From positions 806,001 to 870,000 of the forward strand of contig NZ_CP024310.1 of assembly GCF_002944405.1 (NCBI RefSeq): 64,000 nucleotides of DNA, written 5' to 3'. This document shows positions 32,267-40,902 of the stretch, piece after piece (the first letter of the stretch is position 1; every line of letters begins with the position of its first letter). Under the pieces are notes generated by a model. The model made no database searches, was not told the DNA's origin, and saw only the letters and a program-made list of their open reading frames with translations. This stretch comes from Sinorhizobium fredii. GTDB lineage: Bacteria > Pseudomonadota > Alphaproteobacteria > Rhizobiales > Rhizobiaceae. The position numbers and the translations under genes are program-made.

Positions 32267-34900
32267 TCATTCCGGAACAAGGAACGCGACCGGGAAACCG
32301 TGGAAAACCTCCGAGATCACAATGCGTCGCTGCGAGTCGACGGTCGCGCCCGTTGCGAGGTTTCGCAATCGCCTCGGTTCGCACTCCTCCGGCCACAACA
32401 GGTAGGTGTCACGCCAAAGGTCGGAACGAACGGACAGCCCCTCTCCAAGATGCCTGAAGACGAGCCGTGGGACGAGGGTGACCGAAAGCTGATCCTCCCT
32501 GCGGCGCATGAATGCGGCGGCGTGTCGGGAGGCAGGGCCTTGGATATCCAAGGGGAGGTATTCGCCGCCCGCCAGCAGCGCCGCGCCTCGGCCTTGGCGA
32601 TGGTTCAGGCAGAGCCTGATCAGCCACTGTTTGCAGTCTTCGAAGTCGCCGGCTGTCGGCTGACGCCGCAGGTCGCGCAGCGAGGGCCGCGGTGAGAAGC
32701 CGCGGCGGTTGTCCGGATCCACCAGCGAGAGGTCGAGGCGCTCGCTGCCCTGATAGATGTCCGGAATGCCCGGCGCGGTGAGTTTCACCAGCGTTTGCGA
32801 GAGGCTGTTGATCAGGCCGGCGCGGATGAAGGGCGCGGTCGTATTCTCGAAGTCGTCGAGAAAGGCTCGATTCTGCCAGTCGAGGATGCCGCGAAGAAAT
32901 CCGGTGACCGCCGCTTCATAGGGCTCGTCCGGGGCATCCCAGCTCGTCCGGAGCTTCGCCTCGCGCAGCGCCTTCACGGCGAAGTCTTCCATACGCTCGC
33001 GCAGGGAAAGCAGATCCTTCTCGTCAGCGTGGGGTTTGATCGGCCAGGCGCCGAGCAGGCTCTGATAGAGAAACTGCTCGACGGAGGTTTCCGGGGCAAA
33101 GGCGCCAGGCTGGAGGCCAGCCCGGTTCATGTCGCGCCAGCGGTGGACTGCCGCCGCCCAGAGCTCCAGTGCCTCGCTGATCACGTAGAGGCGGGCGCGA
33201 GCGTCCTCGCCCCGTTTCGTGTCGTGGGTCGCGGTTGTCGACAGGCCGGCCGGGCTTCTGCTTCCCCGTTCCCGCATCCCCTCGTGGAACCGGAGGACGC
33301 CACACGGCGCCCAGGAGGGCGCAGCACCCACCTCATTGGCGGCGAGATAATCGCCGCGGCGGTAGAAAAACGTATCTTCGACCGCCTTGGCCATGACCGC
33401 GCCGCTCAATTGCTGAAAGCGCGCCCGCAATTCGGTCGCCGCCTGTCGATCCGTTTCGGCATCGTTCGACCTCAGGCAAGCCGTGATCGTCGCGATCTCG
33501 GCGCCGACCTCCGGTGCGGCAGCGCGTGACCGGGACTCGATCCCGTCGAGCATCCGCCGATCGTGCTCGCTTGCGCCACGGTCGCTGAGATAGGTGCGGT
33601 AAACCGGCATTGCTGCGATCAGATGGCGAATGGCCTCGGCGATTTGCTCGCTTCCGGCCGGTGCGTTGTCATAGCCCCGCGCCCGCCCAGCCAATGCGGC
33701 GAGCCTTCGGACTTCAGCGTTGAAATTGTGGCTCAGCACCTGCAGCTTGCTTTCGGTAACGGCCCTCTCCGTCGCGGATCGGTGATCTTCTCTCCAAAGC
33801 CCGGAAGATTCGTCGGAGAGCAGATCGGCAAGTGTCGAGATGAACTCGTAGCCCGTGGTGCCGTCGACCGGCCATTCCTCCGGCAGCACCTCGTTCGCCT
33901 CGAGTATTTTCTCGACGATGATATAGGTGTGCTCGCCGGCGCGTTCCCGCAGCCTGTGAAGATAAACCTCCGGATCGGCAAGGCCGTCAATGTGATCGAC
34001 GCGCAGTCCGTCGACCAATCCTTCCTCGACAAGGCCGAGGACAAGCCTGTGGGTGGCCTCGAAGACCGCTGGATCTTCGACGCGAAGGCCGACGAGGCCG
34101 GCGATCTCGAAGAACCTCCGATAGCTGAGGTGGTCCCGCGCCGCTTTCCAGCTCATCAGCCGCCAGCTTTGCATGTCGTGAAGTCGCTGCAGCAACGGCT
34201 TGTCGGCGGAGACCCGCTGAAGATGCGCGTCGAGAGCGGCGGCAACAGGGGGCGTCTTAAGGAGAGAAGCCACTTCGGAGTGAAAGCCTACGGCATTGTT
34301 CGCTTCCGCTTTCTTGGCGACGCCGATCAGCCTGTCGAGAGCGAGGTTGCAACCTTCAAGGGCCGCCGGGTAGGAGGCGGGGTTGAGAGGGTAGAGGGCG
34401 TCGTAATAGGCAAAGGCCAGGCAGTTTCGGTCATGATCGAATGTCAGCCGTATGCTGCCGTCCGCCAGTTCCTCTTCGAACTGCCGGCCAAGAAACGGAA
34501 GTGTGAGCGGCGCACGCCAGTCGATGTCGAAATGGCCGGCGAACGCACTCGCCTGTCCCCATTCGACGACGCTGTGCCACCAACGGTTCTCGAGATGCGC
34601 GGCCATGTGGTTCGGCACGATATCGAGGATGATCCCGAGTCCATGCGCTCTCAGTTCTCCGACGAGCCGGCGTAACCCGTCGATACCGCCCAAGGCCGGG
34701 TCGATCTCGTTGAAGTCGACTATGTCATAGCCATGCGTCGAGCCGCCGACCGCGGAAAAAATCGGCGAGGCATAAAGGTGTGAAATGCCGAGATCGACGA
34801 GATGCGGGATCAACTCCGCGGCTTTTTCGAAGTCCATGCCGTTTCGAAATTGCAGTCGGTAAGTCGCTTTGGGCAGGGGCATGGCAGGTCGGTTTGACAT
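32267..34900 (-). CDS. treY: malto-oligosyltrehalose synthase TreY
   Basis: An 877-aa GH13 enzyme that isomerises the reducing-end linkage of maltodextrins to a trehalose unit, for TreZ to release trehalose (osmotic and desiccation protection). Family motifs are complete: STHGYDIVDFNEIDPALGG, LDIVPNHMA, the nucleophile region GLRVDHIDGLADP, the acid Glu in IIVEKILEANEVLPEEW, and TATHDTKRGEDARAR. Length matches the rhizobial enzyme. The start at 34900 has a weak ribosome binding site. treZ/treX are not in the window. A possible EcfG-type promoter lies at 34913-34938. Confidence 0.93.
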   Translation of the reverse strand: MSNRPAMPLPKATYRLQFRNGMDFEKAAELIPHLVDLGISHLYASPIFSAVGGSTHGYDIVDFNEIDPALGGIDGLRRLVGELRAHGLGIILDIVPNHMAAHLENRWWHSVVEWGQASAFAGHFDIDWRAPLTLPFLGRQFEEELADGSIRLTFDHDRNCLAFAYYDALYPLNPASYPAALEGCNLALDRLIGVAKKAEANNAVGFHSEVASLLKTPPVAAALDAHLQRVSADKPLLQRLHDMQSWRLMSWKAARDHLSYRRFFEIAGLVGLRVEDPAVFEATHRLVLGLVEEGLVDGLRVDHIDGLADPEVYLHRLRERAGEHTYIIVEKILEANEVLPEEWPVDGTTGYEFISTLADLLSDESSGLWREDHRSATERAVTESKLQVLSHNFNAEVRRLAALAGRARGYDNAPAGSEQIAEAIRHLIAAMPVYRTYLSDRGASEHDRRMLDGIESRSRAAAPEVGAEIATITACLRSNDAETDRQAATELRARFQQLSGAVMAKAVEDTFFYRRGDYLAANEVGAAPSWAPCGVLRFHEGMRERGSRSPAGLSTTATHDTKRGEDARARLYVISEALELWAAAVHRWRDMNRAGLQPGAFAPETSVEQFLYQSLLGAWPIKPHADEKDLLSLRERMEDFAVKALREAKLRTSWDAPDEPYEAAVTGFLRGILDWQNRAFLDDFENTTAPFIRAGLINSLSQTLVKLTAPGIPDIYQGSERLDLSLVDPDNRRGFSPRPSLRDLRRQPTAGDFEDCKQWLIRLCLNHRQGRGAALLAGGEYLPLDIQGPASRHAAAFMRRREDQLSVTLVPRLVFRHLGEGLSVRSDLWRDTYLLWPEECEPRRLRNLATGATVDSQRRIVISEVFHGFPVAFLVPE

Positions 34901-34912
34901 CTATGCGGGCAC

Positions 34913-34938
34913 AACACGCTGCGGCCGAGCTTTGTTCC
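34913..34938 (-). promoter_or_regulatory. possible EcfG/RpoE2-type promoter for treY
   Basis: Minus strand: GGAAC (34938-34934), 17 bases, TGTT (34916-34913), so GGAAC-N19-TT. It would leave a very short leader before 34900. Confidence 0.4.
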
Positions 34939-34968
34939 GCGGGCGTAGCGGGAACAATCTCGGTTGAA

Positions 34969-36588
34969 ATGGATTTTTTTGCAGTCGCCACCCACGGGAA
35001 AAGAAGCTTGGCCTGGAAGACCGTTTTCACTGGCACCCCGCCCAGCCGATTGCGCCGGGCACGCCGACCGATCATCAAAGAAGCCGAGAATATCTGGCGC
35101 AGCGCGCCGGCCGAGCGGGTGTCCTTCCTCGTGGACGGGGCGGCCTATTATGCCTGCCTCGATCGGGTGCTCGAACAGGCCGAAGAGCAGGTCTGGATCA
35201 CCGGATGGGATTTCGATCCGCGCATCAAGCTGCGGCCGGACGATCCGGACGCAAAGGCGCTCGGCACCAAGCTCGAGGCGCTGGTCGCGCAAAAGCCGAA
35301 TCTCAGGATCCGCATTTTGATCTGGGCGATGGGGCCGATCTATTCGGGAAAGTCGTTGCGACTGTTTCGCGGCCAGCAATGGGCTTCCCATCCGCAGGTC
35401 GAGCTCCGTTTCGCCAGCCACCACGCGTTGCGCGGTTCTCATCACCAGAAACTCGTCTCCATCGACGACCGGATCGCTTTCGTCGGCGGCATCGATCTGA
35501 CCGCCCGGCGCTGGGACACGCCGGACCACCTGGCCGAGAATGACCTGCGCCGCGATCCGGACGGAAATCCTTATGATCCGGTCCATGACATCCAGGTGGT
35601 GCTGGAGGGCGAGGCGAGCCGGGCGATCGGCGATCTCTGCCGCTCCCGCTGGAAGTCTTCGGTCGGCGAAGGTATCGGCGCTCCAGGCTCGTCGGCGGTC
35701 GCCTGGCCGCCCGGCATCGAACCTCTCCTGACCAATTGCCGGATCGGGATCGCCCGCACCGAGCCGGGCTTCGGCAAGAGGCGTGGGCGGCAGGAAGCGC
35801 TGCGGCTCACCCTCGACGCTCTGCGCAGTGCCCGGCGCCACATCTATATCGAGAACCAGTATTTCGCCTCGCATCGGATCGGCAAGGTTCTGTGCGAGCG
35901 GCTGCAGGAGCCCGACGGACCCGAGATCGTGGTCATCACGACGCGCAGTTCGCACGGGTTTCTCGAAAGGGTGGTGATGGGGGGCAATCGCGACCGCCTT
36001 ATCCGGCGGCTGAAGCGGACGGATCGCTACGGCAGGCTGCGGGTCGCCTATCCCGTCGTCCCTGCGGCGGACGGCTCCGAACAGGAGGTGATCATCCATT
36101 CCAAGGTGGTCGCTATCGACGAGCGGTTTCTTCGGGTCGGGTCGTCGAATTTCAACCACCGTTCGGAAGGGTTCGATACCGAGTGCGACGTTGCGGTGGA
36201 GGCGGCGAACGAGGAGCAAAGCGCCGCGATCGCAGGCTTTCGCAACGCGCTTCTGGCGGAGCATCTGGACGTCGAGCCGGCGAAGATCGAGAGCATGCTG
36301 CAGGAAACAGGCTCCCTCGTCGCCGTCGTCGATCGGTTGAACACGCGCCGGCGTGGTCTGCGGACCTTCGACGGGATCGAAGGCCACGGCGCGACCGCGC
36401 TGGTCTGGGCAACCGACATCGTCGATCCGCGCCGGCCGTTCAGGCCCTTCCGCCGCACAGGCGCTCTGCTGCGGCGATGGATCGGTCAGCTTTTCGCCTT
36501 GCTTTCCAGGCTTCTCGCATTATCCCAGCGGCGGACTTCCGCGATCGACAGCGAAATCAAGCCGAGCGGCAGCGGCAGGAAGAAATAG
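34969..36588 (+). CDS. phospholipase D / cardiolipin synthase B-like protein
   Basis: A 539-aa phospholipase-D-superfamily enzyme. Two HKD motifs are visible: HHQKLVSIDDRIAFVGGIDL (near 154-173) and HSKVVAIDERFLRVGSSNFN (near 378-397), together forming one active site for phosphatidyl transfer. Adjacent ybhN- and ybhP-like genes mirror the E. coli ybhNOP group in which ybhO is clsB, so synthesis or remodelling of cardiolipin is likely. The 3' end overlaps the convergent ybhN-like gene by about 100 bp. The start at 34969 is the ATG nearest the folded domain; no strong ribosome binding site is seen. Confidence 0.85.
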   Translation: MDFFAVATHGKRSLAWKTVFTGTPPSRLRRARRPIIKEAENIWRSAPAERVSFLVDGAAYYACLDRVLEQAEEQVWITGWDFDPRIKLRPDDPDAKALGTKLEALVAQKPNLRIRILIWAMGPIYSGKSLRLFRGQQWASHPQVELRFASHHALRGSHHQKLVSIDDRIAFVGGIDLTARRWDTPDHLAENDLRRDPDGNPYDPVHDIQVVLEGEASRAIGDLCRSRWKSSVGEGIGAPGSSAVAWPPGIEPLLTNCRIGIARTEPGFGKRRGRQEALRLTLDALRSARRHIYIENQYFASHRIGKVLCERLQEPDGPEIVVITTRSSHGFLERVVMGGNRDRLIRRLKRTDRYGRLRVAYPVVPAADGSEQEVIIHSKVVAIDERFLRVGSSNFNHRSEGFDTECDVAVEAANEEQSAAIAGFRNALLAEHLDVEPAKIESMLQETGSLVAVVDRLNTRRRGLRTFDGIEGHGATALVWATDIVDPRRPFRPFRRTGALLRRWIGQLFALLSRLLALSQRRTSAIDSEIKPSGSGRKK

Positions 36589-37424
36589 ATCGCCCTGAAG
36601 GCGATGAGGGCGCCGATGCTCGCCGACTGCCCGAGCAGGAAGGCGATCGTTGCCTCGAGCACACCGATGCCGCCCGGAACGTGGCTGACGAGAGCGGTCA
36701 GGTTGGCGCCGACATAGGCCGTCGCGGTTTCGAAGAAGCCAGGAGTTCCGAACGCCAACACCAATTGATGCAGGCAGGCGCTGACGCAGAGGAAGTTGGC
36801 CGTGCCGACCAGGACCTGGCCGGCGGCGATCCGCAGCGGCGGCATTTCGAACGACCATCGGAATAGGCGAAGCGAACCGCGCAAGAACCCGGCGAGCACG
36901 ATATAACCAGCCGAGGCGGCAAGGCAGGTGATGCCGAGAAGACGGGCGCCGCCTTCCGACAGGCCGATGATCGGCGCGGCGCTCTCCGGCATGATCAGAC
37001 AACAAAGGCCGGCAAGGGTCAGGAGGCCGACGCCGACGGTGACGCCGCAGAAGAGGATGATTTTGGCGATCTGCTCGACACTCAATCCCCAGCGCGAATA
37101 GAACCGATACCGGACCGCGCCGCTGCTCAAGGCCGCCACGCCGACATTGTGGCCGATCGACAGGCTGGTGAAGGAGGCAAGCGCCACCTGACGATAGGGA
37201 AGCTTGTGGCCGACATAGCGCACCGCGAGCGTGTCGAACAGCGTCAGGCAGAGATAGGAGAGGACGACGAAGCCGATCCCCGCCAGCAGATGTGCAAATG
37301 GGATCTGCAGGATGGAGCCGACGATCTCCTCGAACGTGTATTGACGAAGCGTTCGGTAGATCAGCCAGGCGGCGACGCCGATAGCGGCGAATATGAATAG
37401 TCTGGCAATGATTTTCTTCGGCAT
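36486..37424 (-). CDS. YbhN/UPF0104 family membrane protein (LPG synthase TM-like)
   Basis: A 312-aa integral membrane protein with about eight hydrophobic segments, beginning LFIFAAIGVAAWLIYRTL. The family signature SLSIGHNVGVAALSSGAVRYRFYSRWGLS and the C-terminal SHVPGGIGVLEATIAFLL region match the flippase-like transmembrane half of MprF. Here there is no aminoacyl-transferase half. With a clsB-like and a ybhP-like gene beside it, the protein probably helps move or anchor phospholipids. It overlaps the PLD gene tail and has an excellent EcfG-type promoter 30 bp upstream. Confidence 0.85.
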   Translation of the reverse strand: MPKKIIARLFIFAAIGVAAWLIYRTLRQYTFEEIVGSILQIPFAHLLAGIGFVVLSYLCLTLFDTLAVRYVGHKLPYRQVALASFTSLSIGHNVGVAALSSGAVRYRFYSRWGLSVEQIAKIILFCGVTVGVGLLTLAGLCCLIMPESAAPIIGLSEGGARLLGITCLAASAGYIVLAGFLRGSLRLFRWSFEMPPLRIAAGQVLVGTANFLCVSACLHQLVLAFGTPGFFETATAYVGANLTALVSHVPGGIGVLEATIAFLLGQSASIGALIAFRAIYFFLPLPLGLISLSIAEVRRWDNARSLESKAKS

Positions 37425-37450
37425 CGGCCTCGTTCCTTTGCGCGTCCACC

Positions 37451-37478
37451 GGAACGAAATGCAGGTCCCGTGTGTTCC
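37451..37478. promoter_or_regulatory. overlapping bidirectional EcfG/RpoE2-type promoters
   Basis: Minus strand: GGAAC (37478-37474), 17 bases, CGTT (37456-37453), a full consensus for the ybhN-like gene. Plus strand: GGAAC (37451-37455), 19 bases, TT (37475-37476) for the ybhP-like gene. The -35 of one direction overlaps the -10 of the other, so only one polymerase can occupy the site at a time. Confidence 0.65.
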
Positions 37479-37563
37479 CGAACGCAGGACCTGCAGCGAC
37501 GCGCCGCCCTATCGAACGCGCAAAGGTCGCTGCAGCACTTTGATCTCTGCCCGAAAAAGCACC

Positions 37564-38349
37564 ATGCCTCGACCGCTTCGCTTCCTCACCTACAATGTCC
37601 ATGCCTGCTTCGGGACCGACCGAAGGCTCGACCCGGCGCGCATAGCCGCGGTGATCGGCGAATGCCGGCCCGACATCATCGCCCTGCAGGAGGTGGACGT
37701 CGGACGTGCCCGCAGCGGCGGCACAGACCAGGCGCATATGATCGCCACCCACCTCAACATGGCCGCGCATTTTCATCCGGCTCTGCACCTGAAGGACGAG
37801 CGGTACGGCGACGCGGTGCTGACGGCGCTGCCGATGCGGCTCGTGAAGGCGGATGTGCTGCCGTCGACCGGGGAGCCGCGCGGAGCGCTCTGGGTGGAGA
37901 TCGATCTCGCTCATGCCAAGCTTCAAGTCATCGTCACCCATCTCGGGCTGCGCGGTTCGGAGCGGGTCCGCCAGGCGACGGCTTTGCTCGGTCCCGGCTG
38001 GCTCGGCGGCATAGGGCAGGGAGACGCGCGTGTGATCCTTGCGGGCGACCTCAACGCCATCGCCCGCTCGGCCGCTTACAGGCTGCTGGCGACACATCTC
38101 AAGGACGTACAGGTCCAATCGAATGGCAAGCCGCGCCCGACCTTTCCCTCCCGCTTGCCGCTGCTGCGGATCGACCATGTCTTCGTCGGCGACGGGATAA
38201 GTGTCCGCGATTGCAAGGTGCATAGCAGCGTCCTTGCGCGGGTTGCTTCCGATCATCTGCCGGTCCTGGTCGAATTAGACATCGAGCCGACTGCCAAAGG
38301 GTGCCTGACCGAGGCGGACGATCGCCTGGAAGGGACGCAACGCCGGTGA
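37564..38349 (+). CDS. endonuclease/exonuclease/phosphatase family protein (YbhP-like)
   Basis: A 261-aa EEP-fold phosphodiesterase. Typical elements are FLTYNVHACFGTD (Asn), IIALQEVDVGR (metal Glu), VIVTHLGLRG, ILAGDLNAIA (Asp/Asn), RIDHVFVGDG and a final ASDHLPVLVEL (Asp/His). The start at 37564 leaves an 80-nt leader from the shared promoter. E. coli ybhP lies beside clsB and ybhN; here the three are kept together but ybhN is inverted. Substrate could be a phospholipid headgroup or nucleic acid. Confidence 0.85.
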   Translation: MPRPLRFLTYNVHACFGTDRRLDPARIAAVIGECRPDIIALQEVDVGRARSGGTDQAHMIATHLNMAAHFHPALHLKDERYGDAVLTALPMRLVKADVLPSTGEPRGALWVEIDLAHAKLQVIVTHLGLRGSERVRQATALLGPGWLGGIGQGDARVILAGDLNAIARSAAYRLLATHLKDVQVQSNGKPRPTFPSRLPLLRIDHVFVGDGISVRDCKVHSSVLARVASDHLPVLVELDIEPTAKGCLTEADDRLEGTQRR

Positions 38350-38354
38350 CGGAT

Positions 38355-39491
38355 CTAGAGTGGGGGAGGCGGCGATGAACTGTCGCGTTCCCGGTTGTGG
38401 GCACGCCATGTATCGAGCAGCAGCAAAGTCACCGTGAAAGTCACCGGTCCGATCACCAGCCCTGCCGGTCCGAAGACGATGACGCCGCCGATCATGCTCA
38501 TGAATGCCACGACAGTGTGCAGCTTCAGCCGTTCCCCGACGAACATCGGATAGAGCAGGTTGTCGACGGTTGCCACCACGCCGGCGCCCCAGACAGTCAG
38601 GATCAGCGCCTTGCCCCATTCGCCGGTCAGCGCAAGCGACAGAGCGGCCGGAATCCAGATGATGAAGGCGCCGAGAACCGGCACCATCGCCAGCAGGCCC
38701 ATTGCAAGACCCCAGAGGAGCGGCGACGGCAGACCAAGCAGCCAGAACATCAGGCCGCCCAAGGTGCCCTGCACCAGCGCGACAGCGAAGGTCCCGAAGA
38801 CGATCGCGTGCACCGTTTCGCTGACGCGCAGGAACAGCCTGTTCATCTCTGGGGATGTCAGCGGAGAGAAGTTCTTGAGCATGGCCAGGGCTTCGCGGCC
38901 GTCGCGCAGGAAATAGAAAAGGAAATAGAAGGTTAGCACGAGGTCGATAATCTGCACCACCGATCGGCGGACCAGGATTGCGCTGAAATTGGTGAGCAAG
39001 GTCGCGGCGTTGCCTGCAAGCCCAGCGAGGTCGAGCTGGGTCTCGATCCACAGCAGAACCAGCCCGATACGCGGATAGCTGGCAATGGCGTCGCGCCAGC
39101 TTCCCGTCCTCAGCCCTTCCGCGATGATCTGGGCGCCCTTGGCTGCCTCGTTGACCAGCCGCTCGGCAATCAGCATGAGCGGCACGGCGACGATGAAGGC
39201 GGCAATCGCCACCGTCGCCGCAGCGGCGATTTCCGGGTAGCGGAGGTCCTTTGCGATCCGGCGGTGGAGCGGGTGGAACATGATCGCGAGGACCAGCGCC
39301 CAGGTCAGCGCCGGCAGAAAAGGCACGGCCAGCAGGTAGCAAACGACGATTCCAGCTGCGATTGCGATCAGGATCACCAATGACCGCGAACGTCGCGCGG
39401 TCAGCAATCGATCTGGAGCTTCCTGTTCTGCCTCGGCCGAAACGTTCCTCGCCACGTGAAAATCGCTCCTTTGCGAACAATCTGGAGCCAC
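38355..39491 (-). CDS. AI-2E family transporter (PerM/TqsA-like permease)
   Basis: A 378-aa membrane protein. Hydrophobic segments cluster at 38-75 (LVILIAIAAGIVVCYLLAVPFLPALTWALVLA), near 95-110 and 205-370, with the long hydrophilic middle region seen in PF01594. The signature segments LLAMVPVLGAFIIWIPAAL and YPMFVGERLKLHTVVAFMSMIGG are clear. The family exports small molecules or ions; several members act in stress tolerance rather than AI-2 transport. It ends 5 bp from the convergent ybhP-like gene. GGAAC-N19-TT on the minus strand near 39520-39497 may serve as promoter. Confidence 0.85.
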   Translation of the reverse strand: MAPDCSQRSDFHVARNVSAEAEQEAPDRLLTARRSRSLVILIAIAAGIVVCYLLAVPFLPALTWALVLAIMFHPLHRRIAKDLRYPEIAAAATVAIAAFIVAVPLMLIAERLVNEAAKGAQIIAEGLRTGSWRDAIASYPRIGLVLLWIETQLDLAGLAGNAATLLTNFSAILVRRSVVQIIDLVLTFYFLFYFLRDGREALAMLKNFSPLTSPEMNRLFLRVSETVHAIVFGTFAVALVQGTLGGLMFWLLGLPSPLLWGLAMGLLAMVPVLGAFIIWIPAALSLALTGEWGKALILTVWGAGVVATVDNLLYPMFVGERLKLHTVVAFMSMIGGVIVFGPAGLVIGPVTFTVTLLLLDTWRAHNRERDSSSPPPPL

Positions 39492-39546
39492 CCGAACAGA
39501 CTTGTCACAAGATAGGTTCCACCTCCGATACGCCCGGCCACGTCAA

Positions 39547-39571
39547 GGAACCTTCGGACGAGCCGAGGGTT
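39547..39571 (+). promoter_or_regulatory. possible EcfG/RpoE2-type promoter
   Basis: GGAAC (39547-39551), 18 bases, TT (39570-39571), 32 bp before the small gene at 39603. Fits the S. meliloti RpoE2 pattern but not the stricter CGTT form (here GGTT). Confidence 0.4.
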
Positions 39572-39602
39572 CGATCCTTGGAGCTGGAAAAGGATCGTGA
39601 CG

Positions 39603-39860
39603 ATGAGCAATCCCAAGGACGAAGCCCTCAAGAATCAACCCATGCCGTCTCCTACCTGGAAGCCCGATCCGAAGGAGATGAATATGGATCCGAAGCCCTT
39701 GCCGGATCAAGCTCGCCCAGCCGGCGAGGAGGCCGACGAACCGCCGGCAAGGAGCGGAACGTCGGAGCGGCGCGAGAAGCCGACCGAAGCAGCCGGAAAG
39801 GACAATCCGGTCCATCATACGGGCCGCGTTCCGCCGAAGGTGACGGACGACGAGCTCTGA
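39603..39860 (+). CDS. small hydrophilic proline/glutamate-rich protein
   Basis: An 85-aa highly charged protein without hydrophobic segments, predicted to be disordered (MPSPTWKPDPKEMNMDPKPL, later ARSGTSERREKPTEAAGKD). The start at 39603 follows GGAAAAGGA with an eight-base spacer. Composition resembles hydrophilin-type stress proteins. A candidate RpoE2 promoter is just upstream. A long imperfect hairpin (about 39929-39978) between this gene and the convergent DUF982 gene could terminate both. Function is unknown. Confidence 0.6.
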   Translation: MSNPKDEALKNQPMPSPTWKPDPKEMNMDPKPLPDQARPAGEEADEPPARSGTSERREKPTEAAGKDNPVHHTGRVPPKVTDDEL

Positions 39861-40011
39861 TGTGCTGAGGAGGGATTGATATTCGCGGCATTCCTTCGTC
39901 GGACACTGCACGTGACCGTGCGCACCTTTGGTCTCGGGGATGCTTCTCCCTCCTCATCTCTTGTGCTCGTCACAGGAATGAGGGAGAAGAGTACACGCTG
40001 GTGACACACCG

Positions 40012-40257
40012 TCACCGCATCATCTTGATTTTCGCTTCCTTGACCGCAGCGACAAAAGCTTGGCGCGCTTGATCCTCTGGGGCCGTTCCGAGCATGGCGT
40101 CGGTGCAGGCATTGAGGGCGGCGTTGTAGGCGTTGCCATGGGAGACTGGCCAATGTTCGCTAAGCAACCTTGCCGCTTCGGCCGGGCTCCAGACGATCTG
40201 GACACCGTCGAGATCGGGCAAGTCCACGATGACGCATTCGTTCCATGACTTGAACAT
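40012..40257 (-). CDS. DUF982 family small protein
   Basis: An 81-aa protein of the DUF982 family, which is expanded in rhizobia. The layout is typical: a short strand with VDLPDLDGVQIVWSPAEAARLL, then SEHWPVSHGNAYNAALNACTDAMLG and a final ARQAFVAAVKEA helix. The start at 40257 follows AGGGA with a suitable spacer; an upstream GTG (40284) would add nine residues. GGAAC-N16-AGTT lies at 40311-40287 on the minus strand. Function is unknown; members are often stress- or nutrient-regulated. Confidence 0.8.
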   Translation of the reverse strand: MFKSWNECVIVDLPDLDGVQIVWSPAEAARLLSEHWPVSHGNAYNAALNACTDAMLGTAPEDQARQAFVAAVKEAKIKMMR

Positions 40258-40286
40258 GTCGGCGTCCCTTGGCTTCTGGCCCACCT

Positions 40287-40311
40287 AACTGCCTCTGAAC
40301 CCTTTCGTTCC
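40287..40311 (-). promoter_or_regulatory. possible EcfG/RpoE2-type promoter for the DUF982 gene
   Basis: Minus strand: GGAAC (40311-40307), 16 bases, AGTT (40290-40287); 30 bp before the start at 40257. One mismatch to CGTT. Confidence 0.45.
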
Positions 40312-40364
40312 CGTGCTTTCCATCTTGGCTTGCATCATTGATGCGGGAACGCGGCAATGATGGA

Positions 40365-40565
40365 TCACTTGTTGCTGTGGGCGGCTCGGCCCCCGGTCGC
40401 ACGAGGAGGCTCTTCCGTTTCGCGTCCGGGAGTGCCGGGTTCTTCCTCGGGGAGCTTTTTGGGTTGCGGTTCTTTGGTGGGCGGGTCGGGGATGCCGAGC
40501 GGAGGGACGGGATTTGGCGGGATGATGCCCGGTCCGGGACCGGGGCCGGTGGGGTCGGGTTTCAT
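40365..40565 (-). CDS. small proline/glycine-rich protein
   Basis: A 66-aa low-complexity protein, MKPDPTGPGPGPGIIPPNPV then PPLGIPDPPTKEPQPKKLPE, with a charged tail. AAGGGAG stands before the ATG, which supports real translation. No signal peptide or hydrophobic segment; probably disordered. It is flanked by other small stress-type genes on the same strand. No function can be assigned. Confidence 0.55.
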   Translation of the reverse strand: MKPDPTGPGPGPGIIPPNPVPPLGIPDPPTKEPQPKKLPEEEPGTPGRETEEPPRATGGRAAHSNK

Positions 40566-40695
40566 GGCGGAACTCCCTTGATACGTCCGGACAGTCCACT
40601 GGTGTGACGATTGTTCCTGCTGACGAGGCTGAGGCAACATTAAGACTGCGGACCGCTCGCCTCCTCACAAGTCGCGAATGCGGGCGTCAGGCCGA

Positions 40696-40876
40696 TCAGC
40701 GCTGCCCCGCCGAGTCGGCGACCTGCGGCGTATAGACGACCGTGTCTGCTCCGTCCTCCAAAAAGCCGCCGCCGATCGTCAGGTAGACGAAAATGGCGCA
40801 ACAGCAGGACCGCGACCGGGAAGGTGGCTGAGGCCTGCTTCTCGGGCGCCAGGCGCTCATTTCTTCGGGCGAACAT
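40696..40876 (-). pseudogene. small membrane-type protein gene, frameshifted
   Basis: Starts ATG 40876 with AAGGGAG eight bases upstream: MFARRNERLAPEKQASATFP then VAVLLLR. At about 40795 the plausible frame changes, continuing AIFVYLTIGGGFLEDGADTV and VYTPQVADSAGQR before a TGA at 40696-40698. In the original frame the sequence turns into Arg-rich nonsense. The joined product would be a short protein with one membrane segment. A perfect EcfG-type promoter upstream shows it was a real stress gene. The lesion may be genuine or a sequencing error. Confidence 0.5.
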
Positions 40877-40902
40877 ATCCATTACTCCCTTGATCATAGG
40901 AG

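Noticed and set aside
33563..34675. 370-aa plus-strand open frame
   Set aside because: Antisense shadow of treY; no motifs or ribosome binding site.
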